From Scenedesmus sp. ARA3 (lineage: Eukaryota; Chlorophyta; Chlorophyceae; Sphaeropleales; Scenedesmaceae), in NCBI GenBank assembly GCA_004335835.1, contig RWJK01000210.1, forward strand, positions 1 through 31,402: a stretch of DNA of 31,402 bases, written 5' to 3'. Position 1 is the first letter of the stretch. Each line of letters starts with the position of its first letter. The notes under the pieces are model-generated. The model was not told where the DNA came from, did not search any database, and saw only the letters and a list, made by a program, of their open reading frames with translations. Below are positions 1-9,359 of the stretch, in pieces. Position numbers and translations under genes: made by a program.

Positions 1-418
1 CAGGGCACCCCTGCCACTGCTGATACAAGACGCCATCAAAAGCACGCGCTATGGTTTTCAGATGGTTTTCAGATGTAACACAAACTATGGTTTTCAGATG
101 TAACACAAACTGCATGACACGCTATGGTTTTCAGATGTAACACAAACTGCAGTAGCACAGTGCAAAAATAGAGTGTCACTCGAACTCAGTTGGCTTAGTA
201 AGCCATCAGACAAGCAAGAGCCTGGTACCTTTCAACCCCTCTTCACCAACCTGCTGACACACACCACCTCAGCATCAGCTTCTGCCACACAGGCGCCGCC
301 ACATTGTGAAGTTTGACAGTTTTAGGCATGGTAAATGCACAATTGCGCACCTGCAAACAATGCTGTACGCCCTTACGCCAACACACGCCGCCCCATCACT
401 CTCCACACCTTCAAGACT
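1..418. other. Downstream flank of gene A, no gene seen
   Basis: This stretch lies beyond the stop codon of the minus-strand glycosyltransferase gene and should hold its 3' UTR. I see no conserved coding sequence in it. No minus-strand TGTAA (TTACA on the plus strand) is visible, so the transcript end cannot be placed. The left part holds an imperfect tandem repeat, listed separately. Confidence 0.5.
48..158. repeat. Imperfect tandem repeat, about 35-bp unit, three copies
   Basis: The core ATGGTTTTCAGATG followed by TAACACAAAC recurs at about 50-85, 87-111 and 123-148. Copies 2 and 3 share the tail TGCA. Copy 1 contains an internal 11-bp stutter of GGTTTTCAGAT. Each copy contains TGTAA on the plus strand, the usual green-algal polyadenylation motif, so a plus-strand transcript entering from the left could end here. 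Confidence 0.8.
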
Positions 419-644
419 TCAGACAGTCACTGTCCGCGCATCAGCCTCAACCTGTGTGAGGACAGCCCCCTTCCCAGCTGCTGCTGCAGCAGCAGCAGCA
501 GCAAGCGCGCCCTTCGCCGCTGTGTCTTTCCCGGCTGCAACATCATCGCCTGCCGCTGCAACCTCCCTTGCCGAGTCAACCAATCGCAGGTGGAGGGGGC
601 CTGCTGAGTCAGCACACACAGCATCCTCCTGCTCAACATCAACA

Positions 645-737
<93 letters not shown>

Positions 738-3700
738 GGCTGCACAGGCTCCTCCCGTACAGGAGCAGCAGCAGGCTCTGCAGCTGCAAACTGCAGCAGC
801 AGGTCTGCAGTTTCCTGTGGCCCCGATCTGCTGCGCAGCTCCCTGCCGGCTGCCGCTGCTGCTGCTGCAAACCTTGGATCAGTGAGCAGCTTGCTGATGG
901 AAGCGACAAGGCTGTTGCTGCTCAGCCTGGTGGTATCGGCCTGGTGCAGCAGCAGCAGCAGCAGCCGCAGCAGCAGCAGCAGCAGCAGCAGCAACAATGA
1001 CTCGTCAACACATCATCGAAAGGTTGGCGCACTAGCTTTTGCACTGCAGTTGCACATGCTCTTCAGCAGCACTTTATGCATCACAAACTGCATGACAACA
1101 CGGCAAAAACCTTCACCCTGGGCCCACAGCCCTTGTCACTGCATCCAGCTGCCAGCAGCTGCGAACTAACAGACTGATATTGCAGCAACAACAGCGCGCA
1201 CCTTGAGCCCAAAGCCGTTGTCTGAGATCAGCTGTGCATTGATGGGCTGATCCGCGCCAAACGGCATACACAGGATGGGCTTGCCAGCAGTGAGGCCTTC
1301 ATTTGTGCTGTTTTGGCCGCCATGGCTCACAAAGGCCTTCAATGCAGGGTGGCCCAGCACCGCTGGCTGCGGCACCCAGCTTGAAATGAGCACGTTGGGC
1401 GGTGCATAGCCGGCTGGCAGCATGGCGTGGCACACCTGCATAGTGGTAAGCAGAGGAACAGTGTGTTGTGTTTTGGGGTTGGGTTAAGCTGATGCGAGCT
1501 GATAGCGCACATGCTTGCTTTTCAAACCAAGACCCATCAAAAAATCACCACGTAAGTCCCCACGCACACTCCCCGCAGCTCACCTCTTTGAGGCTCCACA
1601 CAAAGCGCACGTGTGGCATGTTGGCAAACGCGGCTGCCATCTGCGTCACCTGCTGCTGCTTCAGTACCACGATGGTCCCTAGCGCCACCAGCACGGCAGG
1701 CTGGCCTGAAGCAGCACCTGAGATGAGGCAGGACACACAGCAGCAGCGGATATGCATTGTTTTAGATCAACATGTTCTCGCTTTGATCAACATGTTCTCG
1801 CTTTGAAACACATCAATAGCATATGCAGCAAGATGAGACCCTGAGCAGCTTGCAGGTGACATCTGCAATTGCGACCTGGCATTGCTGTATGTGTGGCTCC
1901 AATGCCAGTACAAACTGTGCATGGCATGATCTGGCCCTGCAGCAGGCCCAGCGAGCATGACACGATCTGATCTGTGCATGGTATGATCTGGAACTGCAGC
2001 AGGCCCAGCCAGCAGCGGGCAGTCACCTCGCAGCATGCCGATCCACATGCTGCCATGCACCATCAACTTCACTATGAACTTCACATTTGGGGCTCACCTT
2101 CTTCCAGGAAGTTCTTGATCTCCCCATCCTCCAGTGAGGGTGGGTAGTTCACACTGAAATCCACACCCATGGCGCCAGTCAGGTGCCAGTTGGCGGGAAG
2201 TTCACGCCTGATCTCCTGCAGCACACGCCGCAAAGTCCTTCAGGCATGCAATTGAAGCACGAAGATGCAGCAGTGTAGAGTGACTGCACCAGGCGGCAGG
2301 AACTTTACGCCGGGTCTCTTGCATGTGGACCTGTGAAGTTCTCTATCGTGCACATGTGGAACGAAGTTGTGTAAACAGCGCAGCTGCTGCCAGGTCAGCT
2401 TTGTCCACTGGTAGTTGTTACATTGTGTGACGTGACATGCAGCTCACAGTGTTATAACTTGTTAGTTATACTTTGACAGTGCTTGTAACGGTGCTCACCA
2501 TCGTCCATGACGAGGCCACCAGCACGGTGTGCCTTGTCACTTCAGCTGTCACCTGCATGGGTGCGCGCATCTCTCCCTTCAGTGGCGGCAACCCCGGCCC
2601 CCACTTACCATTGTCCAACCCTCACCACACAACATAAAAGCGAAAAACAAATAACACACACAACATCACTGTGCTCACCATGGTCCATGACGACGCCACT
2701 AGCACAGTGTGCCGCGGCACTCCAGCTGGCACTTGCATGGGTGCCCGCATCTCTTCTTCCAATGGCGGCAGGCCCAGCTCTTTCCTGCTTGCAATGCGTG
2801 CATCAATCAGCGGCTGCATCTGCAGCATGGAGCTGCGCTTGGCGCGGGGGTTCTGCCAGTACTTTTCGAAGAGGCTCATCTTGGCGGGAAAGACCTTGCC
2901 TGCATGGCATTGGCAGGCAGGGCAGCGGTCACCAACAGCTGATGGTGTGCGCATTAGGCTCATCAGCCAGGTGTGCACCGAGCAGCATGCAGCCTATGCT
3001 GCCTGAATTTTCAACACGGCCAAAATGTGAAGGCCTCTCACCTCCAAAGGACTGGTGGGGGATGTGGCGGGCCGCGTTGTACTGCGGTAGGCCAAGTGAC
3101 TCCAGGCACATGCCAATAGGGAGGCTGCCTAGCAGAGCCAGCGGCAGCTGCAGCTGCTCTGCCACACCCACAGCTGCCTGCAGCAGCAACAGGCAAGCAT
3201 TTGATCAGCTGTGACTGCGCTGCATGCATGCAGCATGTGGGTGTGATGTATGTATATGTCTGCTGTGTGTCAGCTGCTCTGCCACGCCCACAGCAGCCCG
3301 CAGCAGCATGTAAAAGCAAGCAGGGAGGCAGCAACAGCTTGAGTAAGCGCGGGAACAAAGATCTTGCTGTGACTGAGGGTGTGTATCTTGTGCAGCTGCT
3401 GTGCTGAGCAGTGTAGGGCGCAGGTGCATGCAGCTATGCAACTGCAGCCTCCACGCGCTGAGTGCACAGCTGCAGGCATATTCTTGCCAGTGTTGATACT
3501 GCTAACCTGCGGATGCAGCTGCACAAGAGAAGCATTGAAGAGGGAACGACGGCGGCCAGCCTATGCTTGTGCCCTGCATGTAATGTACCTAAAAACAACA
3601 ATACCTACGGCCCGCCACGCACCATGGTCACGATGTCAGCCACAATGGCGTCAGGCCTGCAGCCACCCTCCTGCACCACACGCATCAGCGCAGGGTACAT

Positions 3701-4566
3701 GGCCACCTCCCAGCCTGCAGCAGCAGCAGCAGCAGCAGCACTGCTCGAAGCCTGGCCCCCAGAAACTCCTCAAAGTACTCTAATCACATCGCTTCCGCTG
3801 CTGGTGCTGCTGCCAGTCATCTACTCATGCCCGCCGCCCAAGTCATTTTTTGAGTGTTGAAAACATGTCACTGACACGACAGCTCACCAAAGAACATCTT
3901 GACTGCCACCTGGGACTGCTCCTCAACTGTCTTGAAGGGGTCCAGGCAGGCGTCCCCGTGCTGGCCCAGCTGATTGACTCGACGCCATCGTCACAATTTA
4001 AATCAAGTTACTAACATTGGGCATTGTTGACGGTTGCCAGCTGACATAACCATTAAAGCCGTAGCAGTAATGATGAACAGCTCACCAAAGAACTTCTGAC
4101 CGCCACTTGGGACTGCTCTTCATTTGTCTTGAAGGGGTCCAGGCAGGCGTCCCCGTGCTGGCCCAGCTGCAGATCATTGCACAGTGCGGCTGCTGACACA
4201 TCAACACTGTCGAGCATCACCTACCAACGTTGAATGTCACTTGCATGCGAACATTCAGGATTCAGGAACTTGGCAGAAAGCCCTATTTCAACCAATTGGG
4301 GTGGAGGTTCCAAATAACACGACAGCTCACCAAAGAACATCTTGACCGCCACCTGGGACTGCTCCTCGACTGTCTTGAAGGGGTCCAGGCAGGCGTCACC
4401 ATGCTGGCCCAGCTGCAGGTGGTCGGGGCCCAAGGACAGGAACGGAATGCCTGGCAGCAGCAGCAGCAGCAGCAGCAGTGGCGGCGGCAGCAGCGCTTTT
4501 GGGGGTTTCATCAGTCTTGATGGACTTCGTGCCTGTAGTGTGGGGGCGGGGACATGGGCGAGATAG

Positions 4567-4625
<59 letters not shown>

Positions 4626-5343
4626 GTGCCTCAATGACACTCACATGATTGGAGTTGCTGGGGGCCAGGACTCGGGCAGTGCTGCTGCTGCTGCTGCTGG
4701 TGGTGGTGGTGGTGGTGGTGCTGCTGCTGCTGCTGCTGCTGCGGGGGCTGATGATGGCACGTGGGAAGGCCTGTCCGCATGCCTGGCCTCACCTGCTGTG
4801 TCAAACTTTGCCCTCATCTCCTCGAAGCAGGCAAACTGCACTTTGTGGCCCTGCTGCAGCAGCACCTTGGCTGGGGCCATGAGCGGGTTCATGTGCCCGT
4901 GCACTGCAGGCAGCAGCAGCAGCAGCAGCAGCAGCAAGCTTCAACAGATTTGTGTTGCAAATTTGCACACAACAGCGTGGTCAATTGGCCAGCTGTCCCA
5001 GTTGTGTGGAGACCTTGCAAGCTTGCCACCCCAGCACCTAGCTTTAAGCCCTTGCAGAGTGACATGGAAGCTGCAATACAAGCAGCACTCAGCCTTATTC
5101 ACTTTCAGCAAGCACATGCGTTCAAATGCTTGGGTATCTGGACACTGCCAGTGTGTACCTTGGGTTGGCAACACAAGGTAGCAATTGGCCTGCTGCTGGT
5201 GACACCAGATGTACATTACTGCTGCTGCAGCAAGCACTGGTGACACTGCACCATCAGGGGCCAGAGCCCGCCAATGCTAAATCTTTTTGAACCTGCTTAC
5301 TTGGCACGGAGACAAACAGGAAGTACTTCTTGCCATCAGCCAT
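419..5343 (-). CDS. UDP-glycosyltransferase (GT1 family), 10 exons, polyalanine C-terminal tail
   Basis: Exons, in transcript order: 5343-5301, 4903-4793, 4450-4331, 3714-3623, 3177-3042, 2899-2679, 2215-2098, 1717-1584, 1435-1202, 940-419. The sum is 1731 nt, giving 576 aa, and all phases match. The enzyme should transfer a sugar from a UDP-sugar to a small acceptor. The N-terminus has a beta strand and the PMHGHMNP motif (His18 is the likely catalytic base). Exon 9 holds the donor-binding signature: WVPQPAVLGHP (from residue 345), SHGGQNSTNEGL (about 362-373) and GADQPINAQ. Exon 10 supplies the C-terminal helices (LVASISKLLTDPRF). After the normal end, about residue 470, a run of more than 30 Ala encoded by a pure triplet tract is followed by about 70 low-complexity residues. 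No signal peptide or C-terminal membrane anchor is evident, so it is probably cytosolic, closer to plant and bacterial UGTs than to animal ER enzymes. The acceptor cannot be inferred. The ATG lies in a short 43-nt exon; the GCCAA|gtaagc donor and the reading-frame fit support it. Confidence 0.85.
646..735. repeat. Pure (CTG)30 microsatellite, coding as polyalanine
   Basis: Thirty uninterrupted CTG units on the plus strand. On the minus strand this lies in the last exon of the glycosyltransferase, where the CAG repeat is read in the GCA (Ala) frame. It is the longest perfect triplet tract in the window and is expected to vary in length. Confidence 0.95.
946..993 (-). repeat. Acceptor-proximal sense (CTG)n tract, gene A intron 9
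   Basis: An almost pure CAG run on the plus strand (one CCG interruption) is sense CTG for gene A. It ends at the 3' splice site before exon 10 (acceptor ...caccag|GCCGAT). Confidence 0.85.
1765..1804. repeat. Perfect 20-bp tandem duplication in gene A intron 7
   Basis: GATCAACATGTTCTCGCTTT occurs twice back to back with no mismatch. It lies wholly inside the intron between exons 7 and 8. It appears recent, since both copies are identical. Confidence 0.95.
1915..2009. repeat. Intronic tandem duplication, 57-bp period, gene A intron 7
   Basis: Segments 1915-1952 and 1972-2009 share the same 38-bp core (CTGTGCATGG...CAGCAGGCCCAGC) with about three differences. They lie entirely within the intron, so duplication here is not restricted to exon edges. 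Confidence 0.85.
2289..2323 (-). repeat. Decayed echo of the exon 7 start of gene A
   Basis: On the minus strand 2323-2289 aligns without gaps over 35 nt to the acceptor and first codons of exon 7 (2219-2185), with about eight mismatches. It lies about 100 bp upstream of the real acceptor, inside intron 6. The cAG of the acceptor is changed to cAA. Confidence 0.6.
2491..2594 (-). repeat. Echo of the exon 6 end plus donor site, gene A, reading frame kept
   Basis: This copies about 95 nt of the 3' end of exon 6 plus the donor (real copy 2671-2772), lying in the following intron. No indel is visible and the same frame stays open. Minus-strand translation gives EMRAPMQV then HTVLVASSWTM, as in the real exon, with substitutions mainly at four scattered residues. 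The donor gtgagc is kept. No convincing acceptor is seen in front of it, so it is not a complete alternative exon. Confidence 0.85.
3271..3310 (-). repeat. Echo of the exon 5 start of gene A
   Basis: About 40 nt matching the acceptor region and first codons of exon 5 (AAVGVAEQL), whose real copy is at 3149-3188. It sits about 120 bp upstream in the preceding intron. The acceptor AG has become GG, so the copy is unlikely to be spliced. Confidence 0.75.
3876..3972 (-). repeat. Second echo of the exon 3 end plus donor, gene A
   Basis: Minus-strand copy of the 3' two-thirds of exon 3 (QHGDACLDPFKT, then VAVKMFFG) with donor gtgagc. The frame is open and only a few bases differ from the real exon at 4331-4411. 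The intronic bases after the donor (acacgac on the plus strand) also match the real copy. Confidence 0.9.
4079..4172 (-). repeat. First echo of the exon 3 end plus donor, gene A, frameshifted
   Basis: A copy of the same exon 3 segment lying between the real exon and the copy at 3876. A small deletion within the segment encoding VAVKMFF shifts the frame, so this copy cannot substitute for the exon. Both splice-like edges survive: ctgcag before it and gtgagc after it. Confidence 0.9.
4571..4624 (-). repeat. Sense (CTG)18 tract in gene A intron 2
   Basis: Eighteen perfect CAG units on the plus strand, which is CUG in the gene A pre-mRNA. It lies on the acceptor side of intron 2. A second, interrupted CTG run at about 4453-4492 directly abuts the acceptor of exon 3. 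Confidence 0.9.
4680..4742 (-). repeat. Sense (CAG)n-(CAC)n-(CAG)n tract in gene A intron 2
   Basis: Plus-strand CTG, then GGT, then CTG repeats. In gene A this is sense CAG flanking a CAC/ACC block, on the donor side of the same intron that carries (CTG)18. The two tracts are complementary in the transcript. Confidence 0.9.
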
Positions 5344-6164
5344 ATTGAGTGCCTGCTGCTCCCTTGCAATGCTTTACCGCGGTGGTTGATGCTGCTGCGA
5401 GTTGACTAGCCGCGAATCTGCCTATTTTTGTTGATTATGATTTAAAATTATGATTTGAATGATGGTTTGCTCGGTCAGCAGCAGCCCATCAAGTCTGGCC
5501 GTCTTTGGATTACGCCAGGCACAGTGGCAGCAAACTGCCGGGTAGCAGCAGACTTTACCTGTGAAATGCGGGTATACAGCGATAATGGCCTCAACGTGCT
5601 TGTGTAGTCGCAGGGTGGGCGCGATGGTGGTCTTGCGTAATGCTCTCGTGACCACAGCCACTGCATCGGTCAACGTGACAAGTTTGCTGGTGACCCGGTG
5701 GATTTTCAAAGCAATATTCCTCTGTCCTGAGCTGACAGTTTTGGAACCTTAAGTGAAGCCTGCGGATGGCAGATCGTGGACACGAGACACCCCGGCATGT
5801 CCCACTGGGAGCTCAGACTTCGAAGTTCATGGTGATCAGAATTGTTCATCACGAAAGCAGCTGCACAGGCAGCCTGCACAGCCAGCACACTTTCCGTATG
5901 CACACATCCCACTGCGCCACAATCCCAAAACGTTGCAACTGACTCGCCATCGTCTGCCGCCCACCAAAGCGCCTCAGGCAGCAGTGCTGCATGCAGCATG
6001 TCAGGTCACAATAGCTACCACAACGAATCCAGCGGCACAACCTCATTGCAGCTGGACACCCAGGGCCTTCAGCATCCTGATCTGCAAGGGCGTCAGCCTG
6101 CTGCTTGTGCCGCTGCCCAAGCCTGCTGCTGCGCAGCAGCAGCAAGTTGCTGCTGCAGGTGCAG
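5344..6164. other. Intergenic region between genes A and B
   Basis: It holds the presumed promoter of gene A (minus strand, start at 5343) and the 3' flank of gene B. An AT-rich patch lies at about 5427-5460. No conserved coding sequence is seen. The right part (5987-6130) is a diverged copy of the 3' end of gene C, listed separately. Confidence 0.5.
5987..6130 (-). pseudogene. Dispersed copy of the 3' end of gene C
   Basis: Minus strand: this segment encodes SRLTPLQIRMLKALGVQLQ followed by TGA, identical at the protein level to the C-terminus of the HA-domain gene C. It extends about 55 nt beyond the stop with similarity to the 3' flank of gene C (9302-9359). It lies about 3.3 kb away, downstream of gene B. 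No upstream HA exon accompanies it, so it is read as a fragment rather than a gene. Confidence 0.8.
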
Positions 6165-7289
6165 TCATGTAGGAGGGTCCGCTTGCACGTCTTTGTCCCC
6201 CTGCCTCCCACCAGCATTCCCCGACATGCCCCTCCAAAAAGCGCATCCGCCACACTTCTGCTGCTGCTGCACCTGCTGCCCTGAACCCAGCCGCACTTTG
6301 CCCACCCCGTAATGGCTGGCCACCTGCCTCGCTAGTGCAGCTACTGCCTCCCAAGAAACAAGCTTCGGCAGCTTCCATACAGTGACCAACACAAAAGCAG
6401 CATTTACAGCCAGCACAATGGCACCCATTGCCTGCCTGTAACGCATGCCAGCATCCGCTATCCCCGTGTTTTGCAGGAAAGTAAGTGCCGCATAGCTAGT
6501 CAGCATGAGGCAGCAGATGCACTGCACCATGGTGTGCTTTGCATCTAAATGTAGGTGCGGCTTCACAACAAGCAGCAGCACCAGGACCACTGCCAGCCCT
6601 GCATTCATCACAACACACTGGAAGTAACTGCCGAGGCTGATGCCAAACACGCTAATAGCAACCAAACCAATGGTCTGCAGCACCACGACAGCCTCCCAAT
6701 AGCAGCACGACGGCCGATACTGGCGATACAGGAAGCCAAACACCGTCTGAAACTCAGGATCAGTCAGCCTTTCCCTGCTCCGCAGCATCACAAATGCGAT
6801 AGACAGCGGTAGCACCAGACACAGCAGCAGCACAAGTGGCAAGCCCAACGCTAGCGACCAGACCCTGTGATACCCCACAAAGCAGCGTGTATCAGCTGCG
6901 TAACGCCAGTAGCGACCCACGGCATTAGCAGCATAGGGCTCTGACACAGGATCGTCCAGCTGCATGCACGCAAACAGGGAAAGCACGGCCCTGCTTATAA
7001 ATGGCAGGAAGAAGAACAGCACAACCACTGCAGCAGACAGCAGCCGCTGCCTCAAGCTCAGGATTGGCCTAGCTCTTTTCCCCCAGCGCTTTTGGGCAGC
7101 TGCAATGCTCGTCTCAAGCAGCAGCAGCACTGCTAGCATCACTACCGGCACCAGCAGTATGAAAAGGATCTTCTGCACTGCTAAAGGCATGCGGCTACTG
7201 CTTGGCAGCACGCAGTCAATGCTCATGCTCTCGGGGCTAGCTGGGGACCAGGCCCAGGCCAGGGCTCGGAAGGCATACCTGTGCAGGTG

Positions 7290-7333
<44 letters not shown>

Positions 7334-8500
7334 GCAGGGTAGCAGCAGATGTTGTGACGCATGCAGGGTCTGCAACAGGACAGCAAGTGAGCAGCACAAC
7401 CACTACGCATTGTACAGCATGCATACAGCACTCATGGTCTAGGTGCTGTGGCAAGCAGCATGTCTTTTACAACGCATAACATCGTCAGGCTTGTGCAAAT
7501 CATGCAATTTATGCCATGGCTGCATGCCTTTCTCAACTGCTAAAACCTGCCTCTAACTATACATGCAACTCACGAGATGGTGTCAGGCCACTGCACATCC
7601 ATCTAGTTTACAGGGTTTAACCCAAACCCTAAACCTAAACCCTCAACCCTCAACCCTGATGCTCACTACACATGCAACTCACGAGATCGTGTCAGGCCAC
7701 TGCACATCCAGCGTGCTGACAATCAGCAGGTACTGCAAAAACAGCACCAGCGGCCGCAGCAGCTCCGCAGGCTCAACCTTGCTGTCATCATCACCAGCTG
7801 CTGCTGCTGCTGCTGCTGCTGGTGGTGCTGGCGTTGCTCCTGCTCTTTCGTTGCACACCAGGCCTCCTTCTGTAGACTTAAGTTTTTGGACGCCTTGCAG
7901 GTTCTGCGTCACCTGGAAATGACACATCAGCTTCAGCACTGCTAGCATCACCAGGGCAGCTGCAGCAAGCAGCCCAAAGATCGCCTTTGTTGGGAGGCAC
8001 TTGCTGCAGCTGAAGGGCTTAGAAGCACCAAACCCTGGCCCGCAGCTGCCACAGAGGTTGCCTGTATAGCCTTTGCTGCATTGCAGGTTGGCATGTGTAG
8101 CTGATGTGGCACATGCCGGGTGTGCTATGCTGCAGGCCTCGAGTGCTGACCGGTTTCCTTGGCAAGCGTCAGGGTTTGGGCACCTGCGGTGGTTTTGCCA
8201 CAATTATACAGCACTGAGTGGTTGCAGGCGGATAGGGCAGATGGCATGCAGTCCCAGGAAGAGCATGCATAGCGACGTGCGGTGAAGGGAATAGGGGATG
8301 AGGTAAGTTGGGTGAACATGAGCAAGCACTTGCATAGCTGAGCTCTGAAGCAAGAACATATTCGAACCTCTCATGCTTCTGCATGTTGATGTTCTTCAGA
8401 CAGCTAGGTGGAAGGCTACATGACCAACAACAGCTCAGTGCTACCTTATCAACATTAAAGTATCACTGCCACTGATCTGTGTGCTGCATCTGCTGTCTCG

Positions 8501-8539
<39 letters not shown>

Positions 8540-9198
8540 TATCAGCCCACATACCTGTGCACTTGGCGAGACGTAGCAGCTGAGTGCCAGAACCCGGGAA
8601 GAGGCGTGATAACGGGCCCTCCCGGACACTTTGAAAATGCCGGCTGCTCATCGCATGTGTCATTGACAGGGTTCAGAGAATAGGTCCCAGCCACGCATCT
8701 CAAACACGTGTCAATACTGGGGCGCACCTCCCCCCTAGCACATGGCCGCACTGCAAAATCACAAGCAGCAGGCCTTGTCCATTTCTGGAGTAACTCATGA
8801 TCAGAACATGTCGCTGGCGTTTGCATCCTGCTGTGCAACCGTGCAAGTTTTGCTGCAACCCTGCACGAACAGGTATCAATCTTTTGGCAGCTGTTATAAC
8901 ACTGAACGTCCTGCGTTACGTGCTGTTGTTGGGAGTCCACCAAGGCAGCAGCAGCTGAGCCGCTGTTGGTGTTGGCAGCCAGTGGTGTGCCAGGGTCCGT
9001 GTTTGTTGAGCTGCAACGGAGTACTGGGGCCCTACAATTTGGCAAGTGCAGTCGACCACTGCACTCAGGTTGCGCCTGGTTGAATTGGTGTAGGTTAGGA
9101 CGCCTAGTAGCCAGTGGGCTTCCGCCCAACCTGGGCAACCACTGTAGTTCACACCACAGAAGCAGGAACAGATGCAACTTGAAGCTCAGTGCCAGCAC
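6165..9198 (-). CDS. Cys-rich multi-pass membrane protein (algal TRP-like / GCC2-GCC3 type)
   Basis: Exons: 9198-8555, 8183-7683, 7278-6165; sum 2259 nt, 752 aa. Splice junctions restore HR|CPNPDACQGN and DTIS|YAFRALAW. The ectodomain is Cys-rich, with blocks CVAGTYSLNP, CPGG, GFWHSAATS and CSKGYTGNLCGSCGPGFG (about 250-267), as in large algal surface proteins with EGF/GCC2-like modules. Hydrophobic helices follow from about 282 (FGLLAAAALVMLAVLKL) and continue through the last exon (ILFILLVPVVMLAVLLLL, VVVLFFFLPFI, LALGLPLVLLLCLVLPL, VVLQTIGLVAISVFGI, AGLAVVLVLLLVV, AIVLAVNAAFVLV), about eight in all, matching a TRP/polycystin-like C-terminal half. A role as a membrane sensor or channel is inferred. 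The start is the weak point. Met9198 gives a signal-peptide-like LHLFLLLWC, but relatives often have a much longer ectodomain, and a good acceptor (gattttgcag) before RPCARGEV suggests that the first exon may be two exons. Confidence 0.75.
7291..7332 (-). repeat. Acceptor-proximal sense (CTG)14, gene B intron 2
   Basis: Fourteen CAG units on the plus strand, sense CTG for gene B, placed about 12 nt upstream of the 3' splice site of the last exon. Confidence 0.9.
7561..7601 (-). repeat. Echo of the exon 2 end plus donor, gene B
   Basis: A 41-bp segment differing by a single base from the real exon 2 end and donor at 7670-7710 (codons for DVQWPDTIS plus gtgagttgcatg). The telomere-like tract at 7613-7657 separates the two copies. 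Confidence 0.95.
7613..7657. repeat. Interstitial telomere-like repeat (CCCTAAA type)
   Basis: A short degenerate array with AACCCAAACCCTAAACCTAA followed by CCCTCAA repeats, preceded by GGGTTTAA in the opposite orientation. It includes the plant/algal telomere heptamer CCCTAAA once exactly and several one-base variants. It is located inside intron 2 of gene B, between the two copies of the exon edge. Confidence 0.75.
8502..8535. repeat. CTG tract in gene B intron 1
   Basis: About eleven CTG units on the plus strand, which is sense CAG for gene B. It begins about 20 nt after the donor of intron 1 (8554), so it is donor-proximal, unlike the CTG tracts that abut acceptors. Confidence 0.85.
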
Positions 9199-9249
9199 TC
9201 ACATAGTCACCCAGGAACCAGCTGCGCTTCGGCCACTACAGCAAAGTAT

Positions 9250-9300
9250 GAACACCCAAGGCCTTCAGCATCCTGATCTGCAACGGCACCAGGGCCTGCT
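9250..9300 (-). repeat. Third partial copy of the gene C 3' end
   Basis: A 50-bp segment containing CAAGGCCTTCAGCATCCTGA and TCTGCAA on the plus strand, matching codons for LQIRMLKALG in gene C. It lies just beyond the gene C stop, about 110 bp from the parent segment at 9373-9410. It belongs to the same family as the copy at 5987-6130. Confidence 0.75.
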
Positions 9301-9359
9301 GCTGCATGCTGCTGCATGTCAGGTCACAACAGCTGCCACCGCAATTTTGCACAACTGCC

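Noticed and set aside
427..909. Minus-strand polyglutamine frame
   Set aside because: Alternative frame of the same CAG tract; the GCA frame continues the UGT C-terminal helices and fits the splice phase.
306..1169. Long plus-strand open frame with polyalanine
   Set aside because: It is antisense to the last exon of the glycosyltransferase and owes its length to the triplet tract; no family features.
7613..7657. True chromosome end
   Set aside because: The tract is short, degenerate, and embedded in an intron with coding exons on both sides.
8169..8384. Extra exon of gene B encoding MQKHERFEYVL
   Set aside because: Joining 8555 directly to 8183 restores the expected HRCPNPDACQGN motif in phase; an inserted exon would disrupt it.
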